Shown here one piece after another: positions 1 through 9,096 of a stretch of 64,000 nucleotides of DNA (position 1 is the first letter of the stretch; every line of letters begins with the position of its first letter). This DNA comes from Sphingobacterium nematocida (GTDB lineage Bacteria; Bacteroidota; Bacteroidia; Sphingobacteriales; Sphingobacteriaceae): contig NZ_FUZF01000007.1 in assembly GCF_900168125.1 (NCBI RefSeq), positions 111,200 to 175,199 of the forward strand, in the 5' to 3' direction. Below the pieces are notes generated by a model. That model had not been told where the DNA came from. It made no database searches and saw only the letters and a list, made by a program, of their open reading frames with translations. Made by a program: the position numbers and the translations under genes.

Positions 1-240
1 TTTACTGAAAATAACAATGTATTATTGCTATCTATGATGTGTGTGGAAAAGTAAAATTTGACACCACAATAATTGCTTAAACACCTTTAAAAACTATGTA
101 AATAACTGTATTTTAGTTTGTTGTGTTTTTTTTAGATTTTGATTTTTTTAGCTCAGAAATTTTTGTCATCTTCGTTGAGAGAGAAAGTTATAAACAATTT
201 TTTATCATTAATTGGTTATCAAGTTATTAACAATTTAGGA
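1..240. other. dnaA upstream region, possible part of oriC
   Basis: AT-rich stretch before dnaA with many T and A runs. One site at 42-50 reads TTTTCCACA on the minus strand, one base from the usual DnaA box TTATCCACA. No cluster of boxes is visible, so an origin here is only suggested by the dnaA position and the AT-richness. The reading frame stays open upstream of dnaA from about 139, but its residues look unlike a DnaA N-terminus and are probably not translated. Confidence 0.35.
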
Positions 241-1668
241 ATGGAAAAAACGTATACGGGTGTTTGGAATAATTGTCTTCAGGTAATAAAAGATAACATT
301 CCAGCACAAAGTTTCAAGACATGGTTCGAGCCTGTAAAGGCAATTAGGTTGGAAGGAAACGTTTTGACTATTCAAGTACCGAGTTTATTTTTCTACGAAT
401 GGTTGGAAGAACATTATGTAGGAATTCTTCGTAAGACTGTCAAAAAGTTTTTAGGAGAGCAAGGAAGATTAGAGTATAATATTGTGGTTGAGAAATCATC
501 TGCTAATATACCTTATACAACCAATATACCATCGAATGGTAACGGCGCAGAAGCAAAGAGACAATCTATTCCTGTCCCTGTCGCACTGAATAAAAATATA
601 AAGAATCCGTTTGTCATCCCTGGTTTGAAAAAACTGCAAGTGGATCCGCAATTGAATCAAAATTATACTTTTGAAAACTTCGTAGAAGGAGAGTGTAATC
701 GGTTGGCGAGATCTGCTGGATATGCAGTAGCGAATAAACCAGGAGGAACATCATTCAATCCACTGATGTTATATGGAGATGTGGGGTTGGGAAAAACGCA
801 CCTGGCGCAAGCTATTGGAAACGAGATAAAAAAGAATTTATCGGATAAGTTGGTAATATATGTGTCTTGTGAAAAGTTCTGTCAACAGTTTGTAGATTCG
901 TTAAAGAATAATACAATCAATGATTTCGTTAACTTTTATCAAGCAATGGATGTAATCATTATGGATGATGTACATAACTTTGCTGGTAAGGAGAAAACGC
1001 AGGATATTTTCTTCCACGTATTTAACCATTTGCACCAGTCCGGAAAACAAATTATTTTAACATCAGATAAGGCTCCTAAGGATCTTTCGGGTTTGGAGGA
1101 ACGTTTATTAAGCCGTTTTAAATGGGGATTGTCTGCTGATATTCAGGCTCCGGATTTGGAAACAAGAATGGCTATTCTTAAAAAGAAGATGTATTCGGAT
1201 GGCATAGAGCTGCCGGAGAACGTAGTAGAATATGTTGCAACGCAAATAGATAATAGTGTGCGTGAGCTAGAGGGAGCAATGGTATCCTTATTAGCACAAT
1301 CTACATTAAATAAAAAGGAAATAGATCTGAACTTGGCTAAATCCATGCTCAAGAACTTCGTTAAAAATACACACAAAGAGATATCGATGGAGTACATACA
1401 GAAATTGGTATGTGAGTATTTTGAGGTACCTGTAGAAATGGTGAAATCCAAAGTTCGTAAGCGTGAAATTGTACAGGCTCGTCAGATATCAATGTATCTT
1501 GCCAAAAATCACACTAAATCGTCCTTAAAGTCTATTGGTAGTTTTTTTGGAGGAAGAGACCATTCGACAGTAATCTACGCCTGTCAGACCGTTGAAGATT
1601 TAATTGAAACCGATAAGAAATTTAAGACTTACGTACAGGATATTCAAAAGAAATTAAAGACATCCTAA
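241..1668 (+). CDS. dnaA: Chromosomal replication initiator protein DnaA
   Basis: Binds DnaA boxes at oriC and, as the ATP form, opens the duplex and recruits the helicase. The protein is 475 residues, normal for the family. Domain I starts with MEKTYTGVWNNCLQVI, followed by a variable linker to about residue 135 and the AAA+ domain. The Walker A motif GDVGLGKTH lies near residues 179-187 and Walker B VIIMDDVH near 238-245. The C-terminal DNA-binding signature GGRDHSTVIYA is near 437-447. The ATG at 241 is chosen because family homology starts there; the open frame upstream would add 34 residues unlike DnaA. A strong hairpin follows, so the gene is probably transcribed alone. Confidence 0.97.
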   Translation: MEKTYTGVWNNCLQVIKDNIPAQSFKTWFEPVKAIRLEGNVLTIQVPSLFFYEWLEEHYVGILRKTVKKFLGEQGRLEYNIVVEKSSANIPYTTNIPSNGNGAEAKRQSIPVPVALNKNIKNPFVIPGLKKLQVDPQLNQNYTFENFVEGECNRLARSAGYAVANKPGGTSFNPLMLYGDVGLGKTHLAQAIGNEIKKNLSDKLVIYVSCEKFCQQFVDSLKNNTINDFVNFYQAMDVIIMDDVHNFAGKEKTQDIFFHVFNHLHQSGKQIILTSDKAPKDLSGLEERLLSRFKWGLSADIQAPDLETRMAILKKKMYSDGIELPENVVEYVATQIDNSVRELEGAMVSLLAQSTLNKKEIDLNLAKSMLKNFVKNTHKEISMEYIQKLVCEYFEVPVEMVKSKVRKREIVQARQISMYLAKNHTKSSLKSIGSFFGGRDHSTVIYACQTVEDLIETDKKFKTYVQDIQKKLKTS

Positions 1669-1691
1669 TCGAATAATGAAAGATAATAAAC

Positions 1692-1737
1692 AAGAAGAAG
1701 CAGCGTATCATTCAGATACGCTGCTTCTTCTTTTCTT
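1692..1737. terminator. Intrinsic terminator after dnaA
   Basis: Perfect 18-bp stem (1692-1709 with 1715-1732), 5-base loop, followed by T-rich DNA. The A-rich left flank means it could also work on the minus strand. It lies 24 bases after the dnaA stop. Confidence 0.85.
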
Positions 1738-1755
1738 GCAAAATTATAAAGTAAA

Positions 1756-1787
1756 AATCGGGACAGTCCACTTTGACTGCCCCGATT
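1756..1787 (-). terminator. Terminator of the small secreted protein gene
   Basis: 13-bp inverted repeat (1756-1768 with 1775-1787). Read on the minus strand the one imperfect pair is a G-U wobble, and a run of T follows the second arm. It is placed just after the minus-strand gene ending at 1822. Confidence 0.75.
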
Positions 1788-1821
1788 CAGCTAGGTAATT
1801 ATGAAATTATAAATTCTGTGG

Positions 1822-2184
1822 TTATACAGATTCTGTACTTTCTTCTTTTTTAGCCGCTTTTTCCTCTAAGTATTTAACGAATAGCGGTTTTTGTTCTTCT
1901 GTCAACAGTTCGTTTATTTTAGTATTTGCTGTTGTGGTTAACGCTTCTATTTGTTGTTTTACAGCTTCAGGTGTTAACGTGGTATCCGACTTAATAGCCA
2001 CTTTTGCTTTTACTTTTTCAAGAACGACTTCGTATACCGCAGTTTGCTGATCATCATTAAGGGTTAGTTTTTCTGTTAACTCAATAACTGTTTCTTTTGC
2101 TTTATTTTCTGGATTTATCTCTTGAGCAAAAAGAATTGTGATAGCAAAAAGAAAGCTTAAACCTGTTAAAATTAATTTTTTCAT
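1822..2184 (-). CDS. Small secreted protein, Spy/CpxP-like helical (function unknown)
   Basis: 120 residues. It has an N-terminal signal peptide (MKKLILTGLSFLFAITILFAQ, cut near residue 20) and a charged, helical body with no cysteines. The segment LTEKLTLNDDQQTAVYEVV resembles LTKELELNKSQQDSIYTYI in the next gene upstream, so the two are probably old paralogues. This kind of small helical exported protein recalls Spy/CpxP/LTXXQ periplasmic chaperones and metal-response proteins, but no signature fixes the function. The C-terminus is rich in Lys and Glu. It has its own terminator, and a second hairpin separates it from the paralogue, so the two may be transcribed separately. Confidence 0.7.
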   Translation of the reverse strand: MKKLILTGLSFLFAITILFAQEINPENKAKETVIELTEKLTLNDDQQTAVYEVVLEKVKAKVAIKSDTTLTPEAVKQQIEALTTTANTKINELLTEEQKPLFVKYLEEKAAKKEESTESV

Positions 2185-2309
2185 AGCATTTAAATTTGAA
2201 GTTTTGAAATATATTATTTATTCGTTTCTGTAATAATAACTCCGAATAGCAGTGCTTTATTGTCTTTATTGTATCTCTTTTGTTACAATTTAACATCATT
2301 TAACAAAAT

Positions 2310-2346
2310 GATAACGGGAGGTAATTATATGTTACCTCTCGTTATC
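2310..2346 (-). terminator. Hairpin between the two small secreted protein genes
   Basis: 15-bp inverted repeat (2310-2324 with 2332-2346) with one mismatch. On the minus strand it follows the gene ending at 2377 and is trailed by a short T run (ATTTTG). Confidence 0.6.
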
Positions 2347-2376
2347 TGATTTATTTACAGTATTTTATGTGTTTTC

Positions 2377-2724
2377 TTAATTAGGTCTTCTATTTTGCCT
2401 ACTCTTTTGTAGTTCTTCGTATTGAGTGATCTGTTTTGGCGTAAGAAAAGACTTAATTTTTAAATTACGCGCCTCTAATGACTTTTTAATTTGGGCTTGA
2501 TCATTTTCCTTTCGATGCAAACTAGAGGTCTTCATGGACTGAAGGATATAAGTGTAGATGGAATCTTGTTGTGACTTATTTAACTCCAGTTCTTTGGTAA
2601 GACGTTCTACTTGCATTTTTGTTCGTTCTTCAGGAGTTCGGTTTTGGCGAGATTCTTTTTGTTGGGCGACGGATATACTTATTGTAAATACGGCCGCAAT
2701 TAGTAGTGTGATTACTGTTTTCAT
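2377..2724 (-). CDS. Small secreted protein, DUF4890/Spy-like (function unknown)
   Basis: 115 residues with a signal peptide (MKTVITLLIAAVFTISISVAQQ) and a basic helical body. RNRTPEERTKMQVERLTKELELNKSQQ is typical of small Bacteroidota envelope proteins of the DUF4890 or Spy type: an RTPEER-like motif, then helices rich in Gln, Lys and Glu. It ends with RQNRRPN and has no cysteines. The neighbouring gene at 1822-2184 looks like a diverged copy. An extracytoplasmic stress or chaperone role would fit the fold class but is not shown by the sequence. Confidence 0.7.
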   Translation of the reverse strand: MKTVITLLIAAVFTISISVAQQKESRQNRTPEERTKMQVERLTKELELNKSQQDSIYTYILQSMKTSSLHRKENDQAQIKKSLEARNLKIKSFLTPKQITQYEELQKSRQNRRPN

Positions 2725-2823
2725 GATACATCAATTAATTATGAATAGTATAAATTTCAATAAATTAATTGATTATTAGTTAGTTATATGGTTAAATTTA
2801 GCGAATATTAACCTTTGTTAATG

Positions 2824-3867
2824 CTAATTAACGTTGGTGTGGTTGTTTAAATAGTTAAAAATAAAGTGATCAAAGGTTTCTTTTTGCTGATCCATCGATT
2901 TCAAGCGAATAGGAATATAATATAAAGGTAAGTCTGAAAGATGGTTTGATTCTACTCGTTGTATATCCTTTTCTGTAGTTATTATTATTTTTTCCTTAGC
3001 GGGTATCGAGTTATAGAGATTTATTATTTTATTGAAATCATAATGGGTATAATTGTGATGGTCCGGAAACCTTAATAAATGAACTCTATTACCAAGATTA
3101 ACTAAATAATCTTCTAAAGGAGTTGGATTTGCAATACCACAAAATAAAAGTATATCGAGGTTCTTAAGTTCGTTCTGTAAAATATGGCCCTCTCTGCTTG
3201 TTGGGATGTCATATGCAATCGCTGTATAAAAAATTGGAGCTAAAGATAGAGTTCTTATTTTGTGCTCAATGTGCTTTTTATGGTCTTCATTGAGGCTTTC
3301 AGGGCATTTTGTTATCAGTATAAGGTCTGCCCTTTTGGTAGCTGAGAAGTTGTCTCTGAAGTTTCCTGTGGGAAGAAGTAGTATTGGAGTGAAAAGAGAA
3401 TGAAAATCAAATAGCAAAATGGAATATCCAGGATTTAATTTTCGGTGTTGGTAAGCGTCGTCTAGAATAATCAAGTCATGATCGGCCTGTAGCTTTTCAA
3501 TACCAAAGCAACGATCTTCTGAAACAGCCACAGTGATATCAGGAAAGTTTTTTTTGAATTGAAGCGGTTCGTCACCAACTTCAGTAGCGTTGGAGTTTTC
3601 ACTTACTAGTCGATAACCTTTCGTTTTGCGCCCATACCCTCGACTTAAAGTGGCTATTTTGTAATGGTCTTTTAGTAATCGGACGATATATTCTGTCATT
3701 GGGCTTTTTCCGGTCCCTCCTATCGCTAGGTTTCCAATGACAATTGTTGGTATGGAGAATTTCGTGCTTTTAAAAATACCCTTATCATAGAGAATATTCC
3801 GTATCCATATAATAAGGGAATAAATAAGTGTAACAGGGAGTAATATCCATCGAAGTATAGCAATCAT
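2824..3867 (-). CDS. lpxK: Tetraacyldisaccharide 4'-kinase LpxK (lipid A synthesis)
   Basis: Phosphorylates the 4' position of the lipid A disaccharide precursor at the inner membrane. 347 residues, the usual length. An N-terminal hydrophobic segment (residues 1-20) precedes a P-loop, GNLAIGGTGKSPMTEY, around residues 45-60, where the LpxK family has its GGxGKTP-like motif. Later motifs include SRGYGRK, GDEPLQ and LDDAYQHRKL, all characteristic of LpxK. Its start overlaps the gldH stop by 4 bp, which suggests translational coupling. It is the last gene of the holB-ricT-gldH-lpxK minus-strand series. LpxK confirms a Gram-negative outer membrane. Confidence 0.95.
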   Translation of the reverse strand: MIAILRWILLPVTLIYSLIIWIRNILYDKGIFKSTKFSIPTIVIGNLAIGGTGKSPMTEYIVRLLKDHYKIATLSRGYGRKTKGYRLVSENSNATEVGDEPLQFKKNFPDITVAVSEDRCFGIEKLQADHDLIILDDAYQHRKLNPGYSILLFDFHSLFTPILLLPTGNFRDNFSATKRADLILITKCPESLNEDHKKHIEHKIRTLSLAPIFYTAIAYDIPTSREGHILQNELKNLDILLFCGIANPTPLEDYLVNLGNRVHLLRFPDHHNYTHYDFNKIINLYNSIPAKEKIIITTEKDIQRVESNHLSDLPLYYIPIRLKSMDQQKETFDHFIFNYLNNHTNVN

Positions 3868-4325
3868 TGCTTCACCACTTTAATGCCGACATCTACAACA
3901 TCTTTTAAGGGCGTCTCACGCATATTTTGTTCAATGGTGAACGTATACATACCGGTATCTGGAAAAACGAAGCCATCTTTTGCTAAGTACTGTATTTCGT
4001 AAAGAGACCCAGCAGAGTTTCCTAACCAACGACCATCAAGTTGGGCCAGCGAGATTTCTTTGCGGTATGCTGTGTCTAATAGTTTATTTCCTTTTTCATG
4101 AAGAAGAACGAAAATATTAGAAAAGTCATATTCATTGGAATGACGTAGATTGATATATACGTTATATTTTGATTTATTATCGTCTATATGTACATCGAAT
4201 CGAGGCTTTTCTTCGTATGACCAAGATCTATTTGGAATAGCTTGATTTTTTTCATAAACAGCGTCATTACTACAAGAAACCGATAGGCCAATCGCAATAC
4301 AGGAATATAGAATATACTTTATCAT
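3864..4325 (-). CDS. gldH: Gliding motility lipoprotein GldH
   Basis: 153 residues with a lipoprotein signal: the hydrophobic N-terminus ends at LSVSCSND, so Cys18 would be acylated. The body, with NRSWSYEEKPRFDVHIDD and the later DGRWLGNSAGSLYEIQY, matches the GldH family of Bacteroidota. In Flavobacterium GldH is needed for gliding, but GldH is widespread in non-gliding relatives, where its role is unclear. The order ricT-gldH-lpxK with a 4-bp overlap into lpxK suggests joint expression with envelope genes. No other gld gene is in the window, so motility cannot be inferred. Confidence 0.88.
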   Translation of the reverse strand: MIKYILYSCIAIGLSVSCSNDAVYEKNQAIPNRSWSYEEKPRFDVHIDDNKSKYNVYINLRHSNEYDFSNIFVLLHEKGNKLLDTAYRKEISLAQLDGRWLGNSAGSLYEIQYLAKDGFVFPDTGMYTFTIEQNMRETPLKDVVDVGIKVVKQ

Positions 4326-4351
4326 ATTATTGAAAAAGTAGTGACGAGCAT

Positions 4352-5782
4352 TTATTCGCCACTATTATTGGGTTTATCGTTATTCTTATTTTTATTCCGA
4401 TTATTGAATCTTTTCTTTTTCTTTTGTTCAGGCTTGTCCCCCCCTTCTGGATTTATGGTTGGTTTTGGTTGACCTGAATTCTTATTGTTATCCCTATTTT
4501 GGGAATTTTGTCTATTTGGCCTAGGACCTGAATTGACGTTGTTTTCTTTCTTTTGGGCTGTGGGTGTTTGTTTGGCTACAGACGATTCATTGGTTGTCCC
4601 ATTTGTCTCGTTTTTTTGATTTGTAGCTTGCTTTGGCTTGCTTTTTTTCTTCTTCCGTCTTTTGTTTTTATCATCAAGACGAGTTAGACTATCCTGCCCA
4701 ACAACGTTTTCGTAGTCTAGGATGACCGGTTTTTTTGTTTCTGTCGTTTGTGGCGTATAGTCTAGGGCATCAGGCTTGACACCGCCTTTATTCATCTCAG
4801 CAAGCTCTTTAACCTTACTTATAGATAGCGGGATCCAGTTTTCTGCACCAGGATAAGAGAACCACATCGTTTTCTTAAATATATCCGTTTTTTGGAGGTA
4901 TGCCATTCCGCTAGTAGTTTCTATTCGATCTACATCATTAGGAATATCTTTAAGGGCATCCATATAACTGTCAAGCTCATAATTTAAGCAACATTTTAGT
5001 TTGCCACATTGACCAGCCAGTTTTAGGGTATTTAGAGATAAGTTTTGGTATCTAGCGGCGGATGTAGATACAGTTTTAAAATCCGTAAGCCACGTGGAAC
5101 AGCAAAGTTCTCTACCACAAGACCCTATACCACCGAGGCGACTGGCTTCCTGTCTCATACCGATCTGCCTCATTTCAATTCTGATTCGGAAAGATTCGGC
5201 CATACGTTTTATTAGCTCGCGAAAGTCTACACGTCCTTCAGCTGTATAATAAAAGGTAGCTTTGGTTTTATCGCCTTGGTAATCTACATCGGAGATCTTC
5301 ATGGATAAACCAAGATCGAGGGCTAGTTTTCTAGCTCGGTGCATTGTCTCCCATTCAAGTTCTTTTGCTACGTTAAATTTGTTAACGTCTGCCTCATTAG
5401 CTTTACGATAGATCTTTTTGACAACAGAATCTGGAGAGATATTATTTTTCTTCAATTGAAGTCTTACAAGCTCTCCTGTAAGCGACACATGTCCGATATC
5501 ATATCCTCCTGTAGACGGTTCTACGGCAATCATTTCACCCATTTCTAGGTATATATTATCCGAATTTACGTAGTAGTCCTTACGCGATCCCTTGAACCGA
5601 ACTTCGACGATATCAAAAGGTTTATAATTTGAAGGCAAATCCATATCGGATAGCCAGTCATATACATCTAATTTATTACATCCGCTGGTCATGCAAGAAC
5701 CATTGTTATTGCATCCTGCTGGTACTGTACCTAATTTACTTCCAGTACCACAACCTCCAGATGAGCAACTGCCACACCCCAT
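4352..5782 (-). CDS. ricT: PSP1-domain protein, RicT (YaaT) family
   Basis: 476 residues in three parts. The N-terminal 35 residues are very Cys-rich (MGCGSCSSGGCGTGSKLG, then three more Cys). The PSP1 domain (about 40-330) contains the RicT signature SRLGGIGSCGRELCCSTWL and the motif LAGQCGKLKCCLNYE. The last 100 residues or so are a low-complexity tail rich in Lys, Asn and Gln. In Bacillus, RicT binds RicA and RicF, carries Fe-S clusters and controls RNase Y cleavage; whether that applies in Bacteroidota is unknown. The gene sits 8 bases after holB, in a layout common in Bacteroidota. The tail probably binds RNA or a partner through charge (inference). Confidence 0.88.
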   Translation of the reverse strand: MGCGSCSSGGCGTGSKLGTVPAGCNNNGSCMTSGCNKLDVYDWLSDMDLPSNYKPFDIVEVRFKGSRKDYYVNSDNIYLEMGEMIAVEPSTGGYDIGHVSLTGELVRLQLKKNNISPDSVVKKIYRKANEADVNKFNVAKELEWETMHRARKLALDLGLSMKISDVDYQGDKTKATFYYTAEGRVDFRELIKRMAESFRIRIEMRQIGMRQEASRLGGIGSCGRELCCSTWLTDFKTVSTSAARYQNLSLNTLKLAGQCGKLKCCLNYELDSYMDALKDIPNDVDRIETTSGMAYLQKTDIFKKTMWFSYPGAENWIPLSISKVKELAEMNKGGVKPDALDYTPQTTETKKPVILDYENVVGQDSLTRLDDKNKRRKKKKSKPKQATNQKNETNGTTNESSVAKQTPTAQKKENNVNSGPRPNRQNSQNRDNNKNSGQPKPTINPEGGDKPEQKKKKRFNNRNKNKNNDKPNNSGE

Positions 5783-5790
5783 ATTTCTTT

Positions 5791-6936
5791 CTATATATAT
5801 TGAGTCCCTCTAGGGAACGTTTGATATTTGAACAATAAAACTAATTGCAAAGATAAATCTAAAAATAATATTTTCGCATTGCCATTCCGCTCAATTCCAT
5901 AATGTGATTTTTCTAGGATATTGATAGCCTCTTCTAATTGTTCAAATTGGAATAACCCACTAAATTTTTCTACAAATGCAAACTCTTCTTCTTGTAAGAA
6001 GACCAGGTTTCTTAATCCTTGTTGCATTAATATGATCTGTCTCATCATATTAATGGCATAAAGTAAGAAACTTTTTTGATTTTCTCTTCCTAATTTTGAA
6101 AGTTTGTCTTCAGTAAGACTTATTATTTCCTTTCCATTGTCTGTCACGATACAGCGAAGCCATTGTACTAAAATGGAAAAAGTTTCGTTTTCGCCATGTT
6201 GATGAATCAAATTTAGTGCTTCTTGAACATTTCCATCGGCGATGAAAGCTATTTCCTTTGCTTTGTTAGTATCTATTCCCCTGTCTTCAATCAAATAATT
6301 TTTCATCTCATCGTGATGAAGTTTATTTATTTTGATTAATTGGGTTCGGGAAATAATGGTGTTTATTATTTTATCTTGATTTTCAGCAACTAACAGAAAT
6401 AAGGTTTTGGCAGGAGGTTCTTCAATTAATTTTAATAAAGCGTTACCTTGCGTATCCAGATATTCTGGTAGCCACATAATTAAGACTTTATACTCAGACT
6501 CAAAGGACTTCAGACTTAATTTTTTAATAATATCATGGGCTTCAGCGATGTTGATATTCGCTTGTTTATTTCCTGAATCGAGTTGTTCTCTCCAAAAACT
6601 TAAGCCTAAATAGGGATTGGTAAGAAAAGCTTTGCGCCATTCATCCATATAAGTGGTAGCTGTCTCTTCTTTGCCCTTAGCAAAGAACGGATACGAAAAG
6701 TGTAAGTCAGGATGAATTAATTTTTCGTACTTTCTGCAAGAGGGACAAGCACCACAGCTGTCATCTTCATTTTTATTTTCACAATTGATATACTGTGCGT
6801 AGGCTAAAGCCAAAGCGAGACTTCCAGATCCTTCAGGACCTAAAAAAAGCTGCGCATGACTGACCCGGTTGTTTTTTACCGAGTTGATTAAATGGCTTTT
6901 AATGCTCTTCTGTCCTACTATTTCCTTAAACTGCAT
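5791..6936 (-). CDS. holB: DNA polymerase III delta' subunit (HolB)
   Basis: Part of the clamp loader that puts the DnaN ring on DNA. 381 residues. AAA+ fold with MQFKEIVGQKSIKSHLINSV at the start and SHAQLFLGPEGSGSLALALA where a P-loop would be; the lysine is missing, as expected for the non-hydrolysing delta' subunit. A four-cysteine zinc module, CENKNEDDSCGACPSC, lies near residues 51-66. The middle has NALLKLIEEPPAKTLFLLVA, the clamp-loader sensor region. First gene of the minus-strand run with ricT, gldH and lpxK, divergent from dnaN, which encodes the ring it helps load. Confidence 0.92.
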   Translation of the reverse strand: MQFKEIVGQKSIKSHLINSVKNNRVSHAQLFLGPEGSGSLALALAYAQYINCENKNEDDSCGACPSCRKYEKLIHPDLHFSYPFFAKGKEETATTYMDEWRKAFLTNPYLGLSFWREQLDSGNKQANINIAEAHDIIKKLSLKSFESEYKVLIMWLPEYLDTQGNALLKLIEEPPAKTLFLLVAENQDKIINTIISRTQLIKINKLHHDEMKNYLIEDRGIDTNKAKEIAFIADGNVQEALNLIHQHGENETFSILVQWLRCIVTDNGKEIISLTEDKLSKLGRENQKSFLLYAINMMRQIILMQQGLRNLVFLQEEEFAFVEKFSGLFQFEQLEEAINILEKSHYGIERNGNAKILFLDLSLQLVLLFKYQTFPRGTQYI

Positions 6937-7101
6937 ATTATTAGTCTATACAAACTTAGATAAAATGCGCTGTATTCACGAATACCAAATGGAAAAAGTA
7001 TAGCTATATTCACGCTGTTAGAGAACATAAAGGACGAGTTTCATTGTAAAAATTTAAATCTTTTCAGTATTATTGCATATAAAAATATATCGAAGCTAGA
7101 C

Positions 7102-8226
7102 ATGAGATTTATAGTATCCACATCCGTATTATTGAAACAATTACAGGCCATAAGCGGGGCATCCAGTAGCAGTACTGTTCTTCCTATTTTGGAGAATTTT
7201 CTTTTTGAAATAAAGGATAATACGTTAACAATTTCTGCTACGGATTTGCAGACAAGTATGGTGACTTCTTTATCGATTGAAGCTAAAGAAGAGGGGCGCG
7301 TAGCAATGCCATCAAAAATTTTGATTGATACCCTAAAGACTCTTCCTGATCAACCGGTTGCTTTTTCTGTGGATACAAAGACCTTGGCTATTGAAATCAG
7401 TGCTGGTGACGGAAAATATAAGCTTAGTGGGGAGAATGCTGACGACTTTCCAAAAATCCCGGTAGTAGATAATGTTTCGACGGTAAAACTTTCAGCGTCT
7501 ATACTTTCAGAGGCGATCAACAAAACAATATTTGCAGTAAGCAGTGACGAGTTGAGACCGGCGATGTCGGGTGTGTTAGTTCAATTGGGTGAACAAAACA
7601 TCACTTTTGTAGCGACAGATGCACATCGATTGGTTAGGTACCGTCGTACTGATGTGGGGGCAGAGAAGCCAACATCGATCATTTTACCGAAAAAGGCACT
7701 GACGTTATTGAAGTCTTCTGTACCATCAGACGAAACATCGGTGTCAATAGAGTACAATACGACAAATGCATTTTTCCAATTTGGGAGTATTCATTTAATC
7801 TGTCGATTGGTTGATGAGCGCTATCCAGATTATGATGCTGTAATTCCTCAGGTCAACCCAAACAAGCTTACAGTAGATCGCGCGTTGTTTCTAAATACTT
7901 TACGTCGTGTTGTTATTTTCGCGAATAAAACGACACATCAGGTACGTCTGAAGATTAACGGTAGTGAGTTGCATATTTCTGCAGAAGATCTCGACTTCTC
8001 TAATGAGGCTCATGAACGCCTAAACTGTCAGTTTGAAGGTGAAGACATGGAGATCGGATTTAATGCTAAGTTTTTAGTTGAGATGTTAAATAACCTGAAT
8101 TGTGAAGAAGTGGTGCTTGAAATGAGTACACCGAATCGAGCAGGTTTATTGCTGCCAGCGATTAAGCAAGATAATGAAGATATCTTGATGTTAGTGATGC
8201 CAGTAATGTTGAATAGTTTTAATTAA
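7102..8226 (+). CDS. dnaN: DNA polymerase III beta subunit (sliding clamp)
   Basis: 374 residues, three repeated clamp domains. The N-terminus MRFIVSTSVLLKQLQ and segments such as NFLFEI, ATDLQTSM, ATDAHRLVRYR (domain 2) and the C-terminal LLPAIKQDNEDILMLVMPVM are standard. The ring encircles DNA and tethers polymerase and repair enzymes. Unlike the common dnaA-dnaN arrangement, here about 5.4 kb separates the two, filled by the holB-to-lpxK series on the other strand. A DedA gene follows 12 bases after the stop, so the two are probably co-transcribed. Confidence 0.97.
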   Translation: MRFIVSTSVLLKQLQAISGASSSSTVLPILENFLFEIKDNTLTISATDLQTSMVTSLSIEAKEEGRVAMPSKILIDTLKTLPDQPVAFSVDTKTLAIEISAGDGKYKLSGENADDFPKIPVVDNVSTVKLSASILSEAINKTIFAVSSDELRPAMSGVLVQLGEQNITFVATDAHRLVRYRRTDVGAEKPTSIILPKKALTLLKSSVPSDETSVSIEYNTTNAFFQFGSIHLICRLVDERYPDYDAVIPQVNPNKLTVDRALFLNTLRRVVIFANKTTHQVRLKINGSELHISAEDLDFSNEAHERLNCQFEGEDMEIGFNAKFLVEMLNNLNCEEVVLEMSTPNRAGLLLPAIKQDNEDILMLVMPVMLNSFN

Positions 8227-8238
8227 TACATTACACCT

Positions 8239-8898
8239 TTGGATTTAATATATTCATTGATAGATTTTATTCTCCATATAGACGATCATCTTGTGGAGAT
8301 TGTAAATAACTATCAGACCTGGACCTATTTGATTTTGTTTCTCATCATCTTTGTTGAAACGGGAGTCGTTGTAATGCCATTTTTACCTGGTGATTCATTG
8401 CTTTTTGCTGCAGGTATGCTTGCTGCACAGCCGAATGATCTTAATATTGTGATTATGATTGTTCTTTTGCTTATTGCGGCTATTACAGGTGACTCCCTGA
8501 ATTATTCTATCGGGAAGAATTTTGGAATGCGCATCACCAAGTTTAAGCTTTTTGGTAAGCAAATGGTCACTGACGAGCAGATTGCAAAAACACATTCATT
8601 TTACGAGAAGTATGGTAGCAAAACCATTGTAATCGCCCGTTTTGTACCTATTGTAAGGACGTTGGCTCCTTTTGTAGGAGGGATTGGTAGAATGAAATAT
8701 AGTACATTTATCACTTATAATGTGGTTGGAGCGATACTTTGGGTCGTTGGTATTACATTGGCGGGTTATTTCCTTGGTAATATCCCAATTATTAGGGACA
8801 ATTTCTCTAAAGTGGTTTTGATCATTATTTTTCTTTCGGTACTACCGATTGTATTTGAAGTGGTGAAGGAAAAAATAAATAGAAATAAAGCAACATAA
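8239..8898 (+). CDS. DedA family inner-membrane protein
   Basis: 219 residues with about five hydrophobic segments. The family motif region FVETGVVVMPFLPGDSLLF (around 38-56) and the later ARFVPIVRTLAPFVGGIGRM are diagnostic of DedA/SNARE-associated proteins, which work as lipid scramblases or transporters (undecaprenyl phosphate recycling in studied members). The start is a TTG at 8239: MDLIYSLIDFILHIDDHLVE matches the usual N-terminus, and the next Met is inside the core domain, so a rare start codon must be used. The gene is 12 bases downstream of dnaN. Confidence 0.9.
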   Translation: MDLIYSLIDFILHIDDHLVEIVNNYQTWTYLILFLIIFVETGVVVMPFLPGDSLLFAAGMLAAQPNDLNIVIMIVLLLIAAITGDSLNYSIGKNFGMRITKFKLFGKQMVTDEQIAKTHSFYEKYGSKTIVIARFVPIVRTLAPFVGGIGRMKYSTFITYNVVGAILWVVGITLAGYFLGNIPIIRDNFSKVVLIIIFLSVLPIVFEVVKEKINRNKAT

Positions 8899-8913
8899 TA
8901 AGTTGCGAAAAGT

Positions 8914-8954
8914 AAAAAAGGAAGGGGCATCCAAAAGGATAGCCTCTTTTTTTT
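8914..8954 (+). terminator. Terminator after the dedA gene
   Basis: A-rich left arm and GGCATCC/GGATAGCC hairpin with a tract of eight T. The stem is imperfect (one bulge) but the T tract is clear. Confidence 0.7.
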
Positions 8955-9096
8955 ATCCGGACGAATGACTGTTAACTTGTTCATTAATAATGATTTTTTT
9001 GTGTATAATCATTTGTACTGACGTAATAAGAAGATTTTATCTTTAGCGTATTAAACATTGAAACGAAAAAGGAGTCCATTCTAAAAGAATAAAAGT

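Noticed and set aside
5629..5838. Plus-strand frame over the ricT start
   Set aside because: Shadow of the Cys-rich ricT N-terminus on the opposite strand.
8766..8984. Minus-strand 72-codon frame over the dedA end
   Set aside because: Overlaps the DedA coding region and a terminator, with no family features.
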